Positions 45,842-54,914 of a DNA stretch of 64,000 bases are shown here, piece after piece (the first letter of the stretch is position 1; every line of letters starts with the position of its first letter). The stretch lies in the NCBI GenBank assembly GCA_964371785.1, contig CAYJOL010000002.1:434001-498000 (forward strand), written 5' to 3'. The notes beneath the pieces were generated by a model, which did not search any database, had not been told where the DNA came from, and was given only the letters and a program-made list of their open reading frames with translations. A program made the position numbers and the translations under genes. The stretch comes from CAVQCT01 sp964371785. Lineage in GTDB: Bacteria > Zixibacteria > MSB-5A5 > GN15 > FEB-12.

Positions 45842-46210
45842 CTATGCGCAACGGGCTCGATAGTCTTCGATCGCCGCACGGATGGCATCCGGGGCAAGGT
45901 TGGAGCAAGCCATTTTCTCGGGCGGAAGCCCGTTCAGGGCCTTAGCCACCTCTTCACGAGTCAACTCAGCCGCTTCCTCGAGTGTCTTACCCTTGACCAT
46001 TTCAGACGCTATCGAGCTTGTGGCAATGGCGGCGGCGCATCCAAAAGTCTTGTATTTGATATCGGCAAGGCGTCCGTCGACAACTCTAATGAAGACTTTC
46101 ATGACATCGCCGCAGTTCGGATTGCCCATACTGCCTACACCATCGGCGTCGGCAATCTCGCCGGTATTGCGTGGATTTTTGAAGTGCTCCAGAACAGTGT
46201 CGTTGTACAT
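45842..46210 (-). CDS. IscU/NifU-type Fe-S scaffold protein
   Basis: 122 residues from the ATG at 46210 (AGG at a short distance); an in-frame extension to 46276 is unlikely. Three scaffold cysteines are in place in MGNPNCGDVM, KTFGCAAAIATSS and KMACSNLAPDAIR. It builds [2Fe-2S] clusters from a desulfurase. It is shorter than classical IscU (about 128). No iscS/nifS, hscA or fdx gene is near. Separated by 80 nt from the serine hydrolase on the same strand. Confidence 0.9.
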   Translation of the reverse strand: MYNDTVLEHFKNPRNTGEIADADGVGSMGNPNCGDVMKVFIRVVDGRLADIKYKTFGCAAAIATSSIASEMVKGKTLEEAAELTREEVAKALNGLPPEKMACSNLAPDAIRAAIEDYRARCA

Positions 46211-46290
46211 ACCTGCAAGGTAACAAAAACCGGAAAGCCCGCAATGGGAATTTTCCCGATGCAGGCTTTGAAGCACATTGATTCGGTCGG

Positions 46291-47976
46291 CTACTTAATC
46301 TTGCTGGCGGGGAGTATCTGACCGGCCTGATACAGAGTCAACCCGGTGACCTTGCCGGAAGAATCCCGCTGAAACTTGACCTGGGCGTCGACCACCTTCA
46401 AAAAGAACTCTGTCTCGGAACTCGGAAAGATCTCATTTTCTCCCTGTCCGGTGGCTTGTGCAAAAATCTGGTCGCCGCGATGAGTTATCGTAAGTATGAA
46501 GCCGGGCATCAGCTGATAGTCTCCGGCATAGTCATCGTACAACGATGGATCAACCTGGGCAATTGTCCGTTGCGACATAATGCTGTCGGCTACCGGCCCG
46601 GTGATCAGCCGAGCGGTATCATTGACGCCCGCCTGATGCATTACATGAGCATACACCAGGCCGCTATCGTTTCTCAGAAAGGTAAGGGTAGTGGAGTTGT
46701 CGTGAGTGAAAAAGAACTTATCGGGAGCTTCAGGCTCAACTACGAGCTGCTGCCCTCCGCTGCGTTGTGAATAGAGGTTTCCGGTGCTTGCCGTAATTAC
46801 ACGGTATATGTCAGGGGCTATTTGATAGACACCGGCAAATTGAGAAAGTGTTCGGGGATCTATTTGAGCAGGCGTTTTCTTGACGGGCAGATCGTAGGGC
46901 TGACCAAAAACAATCGCCGCAAGACTCGCCGCAATCTGCTCCACCGGCGCGGACAGATTATTGCTCAGTACCACCACGCACACGGAGTCATCGACATACC
47001 GGTCGACTGTACTGTGGAAACCATCTATTCCACCGTTGTGCCAGATTCTCCGATGACCGTAGAGCGTATCAATTACAGACGCGTACCCGTAATTATCCCG
47101 ATAAGGCGTAAACATTTCTTCGCGCGCCTTCCTGGAAAGCAGCTGGTTTGTGTACAGCGACCGGTCCCACAATAACAGGTCGCCGACCGTCGAGTAGACA
47201 GCGCCGGCCGAAAAAGGAAGACTCATGGCGATGCGGTCGGAGTTTTCGATTTTGCCGCTGTCATTCAGTTGATACCCGCAGGCACGATTTGGCAGAATGT
47301 CGGCATTGTCGCCGTAGCCGGAGTTGGTCATGTGGAGCGGTTCGAAGATATGTCGTGTTAAGTAATCTGCATATGATTCGCTGGAAACCTTCTCAATGAT
47401 CGCCCCCAACAGTACGTAACCGGAGTTGCTGTACTTAAATCGCGAACCCGGCTCGAAATCCAGCGGCAGATGCGAAAATGACGCGATTAGAGAATCGAGT
47501 GAAGCGGGGAGAAGTTTCTTAATTTCAAAATCCGGTTGATCGGTATAGTTGGGGATTCCCGATGTATGGGTGAGTAGATTCCTAATCGTGATCTTGTCGC
47601 CGGTCTCCTTCGGATAATCCGGCAGGTACTCGGTGATCGTATCGGTGACTTTGATTTTTCCGGCTTCGACCAGCTGCATGATTGCGGTAGCGGTAAACTG
47701 CTTCGTCACGGAGCCGATGAGGAACTTCATCTGATCGGTGTTCGGCACGTTCAGCTCGATATTTGCCATGCCATAGCCGGCGCTGAGAATCGGCACGCCT
47801 TTTTCTGCGACCAGCACAGCCCCATGGAACTGATTGACATCATGTGATGCCTTCAGATAACTGTCGAGCTGATCATGAAGTTCGGTTGTAGTGGCGGAAA
47901 TCAGGCCTGCTGTAAACAGGACCCCAATTGCTATTCCGACGATTAGCGACCAGTGTTTACTCCGCGTATTTCGCAT
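46291..47976 (-). CDS. Secreted serine hydrolase, beta-lactamase class C family
   Basis: 561 residues. Signal peptide or anchor (about 9-29), then the beta-lactamase/PBP-like fold: S89-V-T-K92 (GSVTKQF) is the nucleophile motif and Y182-S-N184 (KYSNSGY) the general-base motif; HNGGIDGFHS supplies the third (KTG-like) element. A C-terminal extension of about 180 residues after 380 is beta-rich, as in DUF3471-type proteins. Activity is probably a D-aminopeptidase or esterase rather than antibiotic resistance. AGGAGG precedes the ATG. Confidence 0.87.
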   Translation of the reverse strand: MRNTRSKHWSLIVGIAIGVLFTAGLISATTTELHDQLDSYLKASHDVNQFHGAVLVAEKGVPILSAGYGMANIELNVPNTDQMKFLIGSVTKQFTATAIMQLVEAGKIKVTDTITEYLPDYPKETGDKITIRNLLTHTSGIPNYTDQPDFEIKKLLPASLDSLIASFSHLPLDFEPGSRFKYSNSGYVLLGAIIEKVSSESYADYLTRHIFEPLHMTNSGYGDNADILPNRACGYQLNDSGKIENSDRIAMSLPFSAGAVYSTVGDLLLWDRSLYTNQLLSRKAREEMFTPYRDNYGYASVIDTLYGHRRIWHNGGIDGFHSTVDRYVDDSVCVVVLSNNLSAPVEQIAASLAAIVFGQPYDLPVKKTPAQIDPRTLSQFAGVYQIAPDIYRVITASTGNLYSQRSGGQQLVVEPEAPDKFFFTHDNSTTLTFLRNDSGLVYAHVMHQAGVNDTARLITGPVADSIMSQRTIAQVDPSLYDDYAGDYQLMPGFILTITHRGDQIFAQATGQGENEIFPSSETEFFLKVVDAQVKFQRDSSGKVTGLTLYQAGQILPASKIK

Positions 47977-48105
47977 ATGTACCTCCTGCCAAGTTATTTA
48001 CCGAATTATGTCCGTTCGATTCACTGGACGGGTGAATCTCAAGATTGTTTCGCGGGTGGTAGTCTTTTCCTTTTTTGGAACGGAATTAATTTATTCCAGT
48101 GCCTG

Positions 48106-48936
48106 CTACATCTTCTCCACGCACCCGGCGATCAGGTCCCTCAGTTTCGGCTCGGTCCGCGACGCTGTCCCAATGACATCATCGAGCGAACAGGGGTGCA
48201 TATTGTCGGCCAGGCCCATATCGGTAATAATCGAAAACGCGAGAATCCGGTTATGCTGGTGATGAGCCGCGAGGACTTCGGGAACTGTTGACATTCCGAC
48301 CGCATCTGCGCCGAACCCACGGAACATCCGATACTCCGCCGCTGTCTCAAGACAGGGTCCGGTCAAGCCGACATACACCCCTTCCTGCAGACGAATCTTG
48401 AGGTCGATGGCAACCTGTTTGGCCAGCTCTATATATTTGCGATTGTATACTTCATACATGTCCGGAAAGCGGTCGCCCCAGGCGTTGTCATTCGGTCCGA
48501 TCAACGGATTACCGGGGAAGAAGTTGATATGGTCCTTGATGAGCATGATGTCGCCGGGGCGAAAATTCGGATTCATGCCGCCGGCGGCATTCGAGACGAT
48601 GAGCGTTTCCATCCCGAGCGCCTTCATCACCCGGACCGGGAAAGCGATCTGCTGGAATGAGTACCCCTCGTAATAATGAAACCGTCCCTGCATGCACACG
48701 ACTTTTTTGCCGCGCAGATTTCCAAACAAAAGTCTCCCGGCATGTGATTCCACCGTGGACACCGGGAAATGGGGAATCTTGTCATAGCCAACCGTATCAA
48801 CTATCTGTATGCCATCGACCAACGACCCAAGTCCGGTCCCCAGAATAATGCCAATTGTGGGTTGGAAACTGACCTGTTTCTTTATGAATCCGACTGCGTC
48901 CTCGAGCATCGTATGAAATTCTTCAGTCTTCTGCAT
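48106..48936 (-). CDS. Purine nucleoside phosphorylase, trimeric PNP-I
   Basis: 276 residues. Motifs of the trimeric purine phosphorylases: ILGTGLGSLV (phosphate loop), GRFHYYEGY, SNAAGGMNP, GPCLETAAEYRMFRGFGADAVGMSTVPE split across E201 and M215. The base-selecting position, Asn243 in human PNP, is Asp239 here (SIITDMGLAD). Asp at this site is typical of MTA phosphorylases and 6-aminopurine recognition, so the usual inosine/guanosine preference is uncertain. AGGAG precedes the ATG. Salvages purines in the cytoplasm. Confidence 0.9.
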   Translation of the reverse strand: MQKTEEFHTMLEDAVGFIKKQVSFQPTIGIILGTGLGSLVDGIQIVDTVGYDKIPHFPVSTVESHAGRLLFGNLRGKKVVCMQGRFHYYEGYSFQQIAFPVRVMKALGMETLIVSNAAGGMNPNFRPGDIMLIKDHINFFPGNPLIGPNDNAWGDRFPDMYEVYNRKYIELAKQVAIDLKIRLQEGVYVGLTGPCLETAAEYRMFRGFGADAVGMSTVPEVLAAHHQHNRILAFSIITDMGLADNMHPCSLDDVIGTASRTEPKLRDLIAGCVEKM

Positions 48937-49053
48937 CTATTGCTCCTGTGCCTACTTGGTTACTGAAATATATCTGCAGAGAATATAGCAATGGGCGTAG
49001 CATTGTCAGCAAAAAGGTGAATGGGAGGCTGTAAATCAATAAGAGAGAAGAAT

Positions 49054-49094
49054 AAAAAAAGACCGGCCTGGATGGGACTTGGCGGCCGGTCTTT
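49054..49094 (-). terminator. Terminator of divIVA-like gene
   Basis: Stem AAAGACCGGCC (49058-49068) with GGCCGGTCTTT (49084-49094), 11 bp, and on the minus strand a seven-U tract from 49060-49054. Confidence 0.85.
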
Positions 49095-49116
49095 GTATCA
49101 TGTGGTGGGAAATATC

Positions 49117-50241
49117 TTAGCCTTTTTCCGCCTTTGACATCTCTTCTTCGAACTTGGCGACGACATCGTCCAGTTCTTTGGCGATATCCAGTCCGTTTTC
49201 CGACTGCCCGCGCGGTTTCTTCTTCTCGGCGATTACCGGCGTATCGATGTCGATATCGTTATGCTCGGTAGGGGCATCCTGGGTTTCAGAACCGACTAGC
49301 ACTTTATCCGTGTCCGGAGTCCCTTCGGATTCTGACGGATGGTCCATATGCGGGGTCACAAAACCGGCCGGAATATCCTGCGCTCGCATGGTCGTTTCGA
49401 GGATTTGGCCTTTGTGAGCCGGGCGGTCGCTGTGAGGCATCTGCACATTGCCTTGTGCCTTGGACTTATAGTTGGCTAGTGCCGCGGCCAGGTCAGGGTC
49501 AATCTGCTGGTTTGAGTCGACATGACCGATGACTTTCTCGGAGGAGTCGGCCGGGATAATCTCGTCGGCCGCGTTGGCTTCCTCGGTACGAATTGGCTGA
49601 TTCTGCGGTTTTGAGGCGATTGTCTCCAAGTCGCCGCGAGTCACGTCGGTTGTTTCAGTCACCTCGATCTTGTCGCCGTTAGTATGCCTGGGGATGGCCC
49701 CGGCTGTTGGCTTCGGCGGAGCGTAAACATTCTTTCGCTCAAGTTTGGGGGCCGGTGATGGTTCTTCGTGACCCGAGATATCTTTCTTGATATCCGGGAT
49801 CGAAGATTCGTCGAGCATTTCCATGTGCGAATTGATCAGGTTGCGCAGATGAGAGAAATAGGACTTCTTGGTCGCTTCCAATTCGGTAAGCCTGGTCCGA
49901 AGCTCTTTGAGTCTCTGCTCCTGATTGCCAAGCAGCTTCTCGGACTCCTCTTTCGCTTTGGCGAGCATCTGCGCGGCATCTTTCTTGGCGTTGGCGATAG
50001 TCGAGTCGGCGTTCCGACGGGCATCGATTGCCGCATTCTTGATACTATCTTCAAACTGCCTGAGTCCTGCCAACTGCGTCTTGAGCGAGTCGTTGTCCAT
50101 TGACAGTTTCAAATTGTCCTGCTTGACTTTCTCCAATGCTTCGGCAATCCGGTCGAGGAAGCTGTCTACTTCCTCCTTGTCATACCCGCGCATCTGATTC
50201 GAGAATTCACAATTGCGGATATCGTTCGGTGACAGGTCCAT
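49117..50241 (-). CDS. DivIVA-domain coiled-coil protein
   Basis: 374 residues from the ATG at 50241 (AGGTGAG upstream). The N-terminus reads MDLSPNDIRNCEFSNQMRGY and then DKEEVDSFLDRIAEALEKV, the DivIVA/GpsB lipid-binding domain followed by a coiled coil to about 150. The remaining 220 residues are acidic, Pro/Gln-rich and low-complexity, ending in DELDDVVAKFEEEMSKAEK. Such proteins mark curved membranes and organise division or polar growth. It lies 215 nt downstream of yggS on the same strand, echoing the ylmE-to-divIVA order of Gram-positives. Confidence 0.85.
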   Translation of the reverse strand: MDLSPNDIRNCEFSNQMRGYDKEEVDSFLDRIAEALEKVKQDNLKLSMDNDSLKTQLAGLRQFEDSIKNAAIDARRNADSTIANAKKDAAQMLAKAKEESEKLLGNQEQRLKELRTRLTELEATKKSYFSHLRNLINSHMEMLDESSIPDIKKDISGHEEPSPAPKLERKNVYAPPKPTAGAIPRHTNGDKIEVTETTDVTRGDLETIASKPQNQPIRTEEANAADEIIPADSSEKVIGHVDSNQQIDPDLAAALANYKSKAQGNVQMPHSDRPAHKGQILETTMRAQDIPAGFVTPHMDHPSESEGTPDTDKVLVGSETQDAPTEHNDIDIDTPVIAEKKKPRGQSENGLDIAKELDDVVAKFEEEMSKAEKG

Positions 50242-50456
50242 AGCATACTCACCTATATTAAGGTTATCTGTTTTCGCTTTCGGCAAAAGCTGCCTGGGTG
50301 AATGCTGTTCGAAAATCGAGCAGTTTCATTCAGAGACATCCTATTTCTATTATCGTACTTTGTCGGGAAATATTAAGCGGGACGGCGACTTTTTGGATGT
50401 CCGGGAGGGGGGGCCGGCAGGTGACCGGTCAAGCCTTTGGGGAAAAAGAGGTTGGC

Positions 50457-51146
50457 TTAGTTTTCGCGAGGCCCGAAAAGAGCCGAACCGATTCGGATCA
50501 TGGTCGACCCTTCGGCGATCGCCAACGGGAAATCATCAGTCATTCCCATAGAGAGGGTATCGAATTGGTCCCCGACGATATTTTCCCCCTGCTCGAAAAG
50601 CTCGCGGCACCGGCCGAAGGCGGCCCGAATCTCCTGAGGGTCATCGACATGCGGACCGATCGTCATCAGTCCGGTCAGGCTGATGTTGGGCAGGTCGTTG
50701 ACGCGCCGCACCAGTTCAAGACAATCCTGCGGAGGGACACCGAACTTCTGGCTTTCCCCGGAGCAGTTAACCTCGATAAGACACTCCATTGTCCGGTTCA
50801 GCTCGGCGGCGCGGCGATTGATTTCCTCGGCCAGTTTCAAAGAATCGACAGATTGGATCACGTTGAACAACTCTACAGCCCGTCGTGCTTTATTGGTCTG
50901 GAGATGGCCAATCAGGTGAAAACGCGCAATATGGCCGACATCGACAATCTTCGCCTCCGCTTCCTGCACACGACTTTCCCCAATATTATGATAGCCGGCA
51001 GCGACTGCTGTTCGGATTATACGAGCAGGGTGAGTCTTGGTGACGGCGACCACTGTGATATCGTCAGCATCACGATCATACAGCTCGCATGCTTCGAGGA
51101 TTCGCCCGCGGAGTTCTATTGAATTTTTTGAAAACGAGTCTTTCAC
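50457..51146 (-). CDS. yggS: YggS-family PLP-binding protein
   Basis: 229 residues of the PLP-homeostasis protein family. Schiff-base K37 lies in VAVTKTHP; the phosphate loop is SMGMTDDFPLAI and GSTMIRIGSALFG. HLIGHLQTNKAR is the family hallmark. It is a single TIM barrel without the alanine-racemase second domain. In Firmicutes the homologue ylmE lies in the division cluster beside divIVA; the same adjacency is present here. Confidence 0.93.
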   Translation of the reverse strand: MKDSFSKNSIELRGRILEACELYDRDADDITVVAVTKTHPARIIRTAVAAGYHNIGESRVQEAEAKIVDVGHIARFHLIGHLQTNKARRAVELFNVIQSVDSLKLAEEINRRAAELNRTMECLIEVNCSGESQKFGVPPQDCLELVRRVNDLPNISLTGLMTIGPHVDDPQEIRAAFGRCRELFEQGENIVGDQFDTLSMGMTDDFPLAIAEGSTMIRIGSALFGPREN

Positions 51147-51294
51147 TGCTCAACACGAATAATCCTAAATTCGGACGAAGTGCGCAAGGAAAATATTGTC
51201 GGTAAGGAGGTCTTCACACAGCGCTGACCCTCCCCGGGAGCATCCGGCGGGGCAATTCGGCCTTGGTGGCAGGCAAGATTACCGGTGAGGATGC

Positions 51295-51322
51295 TTGACA
51301 AACTTTGTGAAATCTGTAACTT
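51295..51322 (+). promoter_or_regulatory. Promoter of the ferritin-like gene
   Basis: TTGACA at 51295-51300, 16-bp spacer, TAACTT at 51317-51322. Confidence 0.5.
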
Positions 51323-51371
51323 TATCTCTAGTTAAAAAGAGATAATTACCGGTATTTAAGGAACCAAGGAT

Positions 51372-51857
51372 ATGTCACCCGTTCATCCAGATACTCTGTC
51401 GGCCCTGACGGCCGGTATCCAGTCGGAAGTAGCCAGCTATGTCTTTTACCTGGAAGCCTCAAAAAAGTCAGTGGCCCGCCAACACAAAGAAGTCCTCGAA
51501 AAACTGGCGCACGAGGAGAAGGATCATTTTCATATCCTGGAGCGTCAGTATGACTCGCTCGTGCGAAGTGAGAAGTGGATTAGCACGGCCGACATACTCA
51601 AGCAGAAGGGACTCCCGGAAATCACGGAAGAGATGAGCGAATTGCATCGTGAATTGATTGATAAGGTCCTGGCGGCCGGGACGATGAAAACTATTCTGGA
51701 CATCGCTTTCGGGTTGGAAAAAGACGCCCATGATCTATTCGAGGGAGCTAAGAAGAAAGTGAACACTCCCGAGGGCCAAAGGATGTTCGAACAGCTCTCG
51801 CGGTTCGAAGAAGGGCATATGCGGATTATCGATGATATGCGCAGGCAGTACGCCTGA
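51372..51857 (+). CDS. Ferritin-like/rubrerythrin-type diiron protein
   Basis: 161 residues, four-helix bundle. Carboxylate/His ligands appear in QSEVASYVFYLE, AHEEKDHFHIL (E-E-x2-H), FGLEKDAHDLFEGA and FEEGHMRIID. There is no rubredoxin domain. It could handle peroxide or store iron. AGGA precedes the ATG. It is monocistronic, with its own promoter and a terminator 29 nt after the stop. Confidence 0.82.
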   Translation: MSPVHPDTLSALTAGIQSEVASYVFYLEASKKSVARQHKEVLEKLAHEEKDHFHILERQYDSLVRSEKWISTADILKQKGLPEITEEMSELHRELIDKVLAAGTMKTILDIAFGLEKDAHDLFEGAKKKVNTPEGQRMFEQLSRFEEGHMRIIDDMRRQYA

Positions 51858-51885
51858 CCGCCGTTTTACCATATAAACGACTTGA

Positions 51886-51907
51886 AGCCCGGTTACCGGG
51901 CTTTTTT
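51886..51907 (+). terminator. Terminator of the ferritin-like gene
   Basis: AGCCCGG (51886-51892), loop TTA, CCGGGCT (51896-51902), then T6. Confidence 0.85.
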
Positions 51908-52009
51908 GTGGACACACTTGCCGGAGTCATTGGTGTATAAGGAAACCGACAGGCATGTTTATGAAATCTTTTTGTTGGAAGTCGGTCCGTTGGCGGCTAT
52001 AAATTAATT

Positions 52010-53164
52010 ATGTCCGAACCAAAGAAACTGAGCTGGATAGAACTCTCGCGTAAAGCGCTCAATGGCAATATCGCATCGCTGTCTAATCTTGCCGCAGGCA
52101 AGATCCTTGCAATATCAGTGAAGGCCAATGCCTACGGCCACGGTCTCACGGAGATTGTGAGAATGGTCAGCGACAACGATGCGGTCGGATACCTGACAGT
52201 GCACTCAATCGACGAGGCAATACTGTGTCGTGCAGCCGGCTGGAAGAAAAACATTCTGATGCTGGGCCCGGTGCTTCTGGACGACGCCGAGACCGTTTTC
52301 GAGCATCACATCGAACCGGCTATCTTCAACAAGGATTTTCTACAGAGGCTCGGTGAATTGGGCAACAAGCGCAAAGAACAAGTAAGGACCCACCTTAAAC
52401 TGGAAACGGGGACAAATCGCCAGGGAATAGGCGAAGGAGAACTGGCGGCGATTGCCGAGATTTACAGGCGATTCGATTCGTTACGCAAACCACATGGCGC
52501 CTACACGCACTTTGCTAATATCGAAGACACCACGAGCCACGAGTACGCCGAGCACCAACTGAAGGTGTTCAAGCAGTTGGTAAAGACAATGGAGTCGCTT
52601 CGCATCAAACCGACCATCCGCCACACTGCGTCGTCCGCCGCAACAATACTATTTAAGAAAACGCATTTTGAGATGGTGCGTCCGGGCATTTCTGTCTATG
52701 GACATTGGCCCTCAAAAGAGACTTATGTATCCTATCGTCTCAAAGGAGGCGAGAACAGCATTTTCACGCCGGTACTCTCCTGGAAGGCTCGCGTGACTCA
52801 GCTGAAGACTCTTCCGCCCGATGCCTTTGTAGGTTACGGATGTTCGTATCGGACTACTTCGACCACACGGCTGGCAATCCTGCCGGTGGGATACTATGAT
52901 GGTTACGCACGGGCTCTGTCAAATCAGGCGTACGTGTTGGTGCAAGGCAAGCGGGCCCCGGTGCGGGGACGTATCTGTATGGACATTACAATGATAGATG
53001 TTACGGATATTCGGCAGGTGGAACTCGAAGACGAAGCGGTGCTCATTGGGCAGTATCGGAATGAGACAATTTCAGCCGAGCAACTTGCCGGTTGGGCAAA
53101 TACGATCAACTACGAGGTACTGGCCCGACTGTCGGCGACGTTGCCGCGGCAAATTGTTGACTGA
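52010..53164 (+). CDS. alr: Alanine racemase
   Basis: 384 residues. PLP Schiff-base K38 in SVKANAYGHGL, the second catalytic Tyr in VGYGCSYRT, and RICMDITMIDVT mark a standard Alr. Provides D-alanine for peptidoglycan. TIM barrel about 1-245 and C-terminal beta domain about 255-380. No strong ribosome site precedes the ATG. A weak hairpin follows its stop, and rex lies downstream with a separate promoter. Confidence 0.93.
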   Translation: MSEPKKLSWIELSRKALNGNIASLSNLAAGKILAISVKANAYGHGLTEIVRMVSDNDAVGYLTVHSIDEAILCRAAGWKKNILMLGPVLLDDAETVFEHHIEPAIFNKDFLQRLGELGNKRKEQVRTHLKLETGTNRQGIGEGELAAIAEIYRRFDSLRKPHGAYTHFANIEDTTSHEYAEHQLKVFKQLVKTMESLRIKPTIRHTASSAATILFKKTHFEMVRPGISVYGHWPSKETYVSYRLKGGENSIFTPVLSWKARVTQLKTLPPDAFVGYGCSYRTTSTTRLAILPVGYYDGYARALSNQAYVLVQGKRAPVRGRICMDITMIDVTDIRQVELEDEAVLIGQYRNETISAEQLAGWANTINYEVLARLSATLPRQIVD

Positions 53165-53170
53165 AACCGG

Positions 53171-53190
53171 AGGGCGAGTATTTCGCTCTT
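53171..53190 (+). terminator. Weak terminator-like hairpin after alr
   Basis: AGGGCGA (53171-53177) with TCGCTCT (53183-53189), one G-T wobble, followed by a broken T-tract. Confidence 0.4.
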
Positions 53191-53271
53191 TATTGCCTTG
53201 AAATAATATTTATAACAAGTTACAAGATAAAGGATTACGGAAGACCGTCCGGGAAGGTCGGGAGATTTTTC

Positions 53272-53300
53272 TTGACAGAATTGTGACAAAAAGATATAAT
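53272..53300 (+). promoter_or_regulatory. Consensus sigma70 promoter of rex
   Basis: TTGACA at 53272-53277, exactly 17 bp, TATAAT at 53295-53300. The expected +1 is near 53307, inside the Rex operator. Confidence 0.9.
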
Positions 53301-53303
53301 TTC

Positions 53304-53321
53304 TTGTGAAGCATTTCACAT
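53304..53321. promoter_or_regulatory. Rex operator
   Basis: TTGTGAA (53304-53310), GCAT, TTCACAT (53315-53321). It matches the Rex consensus TTGTGAA-N4-TTCACAA except for the last base and covers the start of transcription of rex. Confidence 0.85.
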
Positions 53322-53366
53322 GACAGAATTATCTGCCGAAAACCCTGCAAAGGAGTAGATCTAACA

Positions 53367-54029
53367 GTGCCTTTAAGCAGTAGTGTATCCAAGCGCATCT
53401 CCGAGTCAACCATTCACCGGCTGTCAATGTACTATCGTACCTTGTCACTGCTTGAAAAGGAAAACTACGAAACGGTTTCGTCCAAAGAACTGGCCAAGCG
53501 GGAAAAGTTGACTCCGGCCCAGGTGCGTAAGGATCTGTCTTTCTTCGGTTCCTTCGGAACACGCGGCTTGGGCTATAATGTGGCCGAACTCAAGCAGAAG
53601 ATCGCCGACATTCTCGGCATTAACCGAGATTGGAAAGTCGCTCTTGTCGGTGTCGGTAATATTGGGTCGGCGCTGGTCAGTTACAAAGAATTCTCCAAGC
53701 AGGGATTCAACATCATCAAAGTGTTCGATAACGATCAGCGCAAGATAGGTTCCAACCACAAAGGGATCACAGTCTCTGACATAGCAAATCTGGAAACCGA
53801 AATTCGGGAATTCAGCATCGAAATAGTCATCCTGGCCGTACCTGCGACTGTCGCTCAATATATTGTCGATGACATTTGTCGGGCGGGAGTGAAGGCGATC
53901 CTGAATTTCGCGCCGATCAATCTGCGCGTGCCCCCAAATGTGTATCTTCGCAATGAAAATATGTCAATGGAGCTTGAGTATCTTTCGTTTGCGATGATGA
54001 ATAATCACACGCCCAAAAAAAACAAGTAG
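53367..54029 (+). CDS. rex: Redox-sensing transcriptional repressor Rex
   Basis: 220 residues, GTG start with AAGGAG upstream. N-terminal winged helix (1-85) with the Rex signature AQVRKDLSFFGSFGTRGLGY, then a Rossmann domain with G95-V-G97-N-I-G100 and a C-terminal swapped helix. NADH binding releases it from DNA when the NADH/NAD+ ratio rises. A Rex-type operator over its own +1 implies negative autoregulation. Start could not be the downstream Met at 21 because it would delete part of the DNA-binding domain. Confidence 0.95.
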   Translation: MPLSSSVSKRISESTIHRLSMYYRTLSLLEKENYETVSSKELAKREKLTPAQVRKDLSFFGSFGTRGLGYNVAELKQKIADILGINRDWKVALVGVGNIGSALVSYKEFSKQGFNIIKVFDNDQRKIGSNHKGITVSDIANLETEIREFSIEIVILAVPATVAQYIVDDICRAGVKAILNFAPINLRVPPNVYLRNENMSMELEYLSFAMMNNHTPKKNK

Positions 54030-54275
54030 CGAAATTCGGCTCCTTCTATCCAATTATGAATTGAATTTCACGCTTCCTGTAAGCGCCTTGGCCTTTCATT
54101 GATACGCTGAACTATCTGCCGGAGGGACTGTGACGCACCAATCGTACCTCAACTTCAGGAGTGCTTCCAGTCGCGACAAACGGCAACTCACGACGCCACA
54201 ACTACAACTTACATCCGAAGAGTGCCGTATATACTTCGGTATATGTGCAAACCACCACGAGGAGGACTTTCCGCG

Positions 54276-54827
54276 ATGACTTCCAAAATCCATCAACAGA
54301 TTCAGCGTATGGAACAGCGCATCATGAAGATGAACCGGGAGCTGGCGCACCTGAGGCAATCTTCGCAAAACCCGCGAATCGACGATTACCTCTTCTCAAT
54401 CCCGGGCGGCCGGACAGTCAAACTCTCCCGACTGTTCGGAAAGAAAGAATACCTGGTGCTGGTTCACAATATGGGAAAAGCGTGCTCATATTGTACCATG
54501 TGGGCTGATGGCTATAACGGCATATTCAAATATATTGAGAAGAAAGCCGGATTCGCGGTTGTCAGCCCGGATAGTCCCGCCGTTCAGCAGAAATTCGCCG
54601 GTCAGAGAAAGTGGAATTTCAAGATGTATTCGGCTCAGGGTACGACCTTTAACCGTGACCTGGGATTTGAAAACGACCAAGGACGACCATTGCCGGGTGT
54701 CTCAACATTCCGGAAGACATCAGACGGTAATATCGAGCTGTTGGCCCAGGCGTCCTTCGGTCCCGGAGATAACTACTGCGCGGTCTTTCATTTCTATGAC
54801 CTGCTGCCGGTCGAGTTCGAGATGTAA
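54276..54827 (+). CDS. DUF899-like thioredoxin-fold protein
   Basis: 183 residues from the ATG at 54276 (GGAGG 10 nt upstream). A short coiled-coil N-terminus (about 1-30) leads into a thioredoxin-like domain with LVLVHNMGKACSYCTMWADG, which has the Cys-x2-Cys of DUF899 proteins, then FAVVSPDSPAVQQ and a C-terminal SFGPGDNYCAVFHFYDLL. The role is unknown; DUF899 proteins are peroxiredoxin-like in fold. It lies alone between rex and the TPR gene. Confidence 0.78.
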   Translation: MTSKIHQQIQRMEQRIMKMNRELAHLRQSSQNPRIDDYLFSIPGGRTVKLSRLFGKKEYLVLVHNMGKACSYCTMWADGYNGIFKYIEKKAGFAVVSPDSPAVQQKFAGQRKWNFKMYSAQGTTFNRDLGFENDQGRPLPGVSTFRKTSDGNIELLAQASFGPGDNYCAVFHFYDLLPVEFEM

Positions 54828-54914
54828 CGTCGAGTTATGCCTCTGCAATTCAGCGCGTTTGACTTAGTATCTGGAAAGACTTATTATTGGAATTGTATAA
54901 CCGATAGGAAACAT

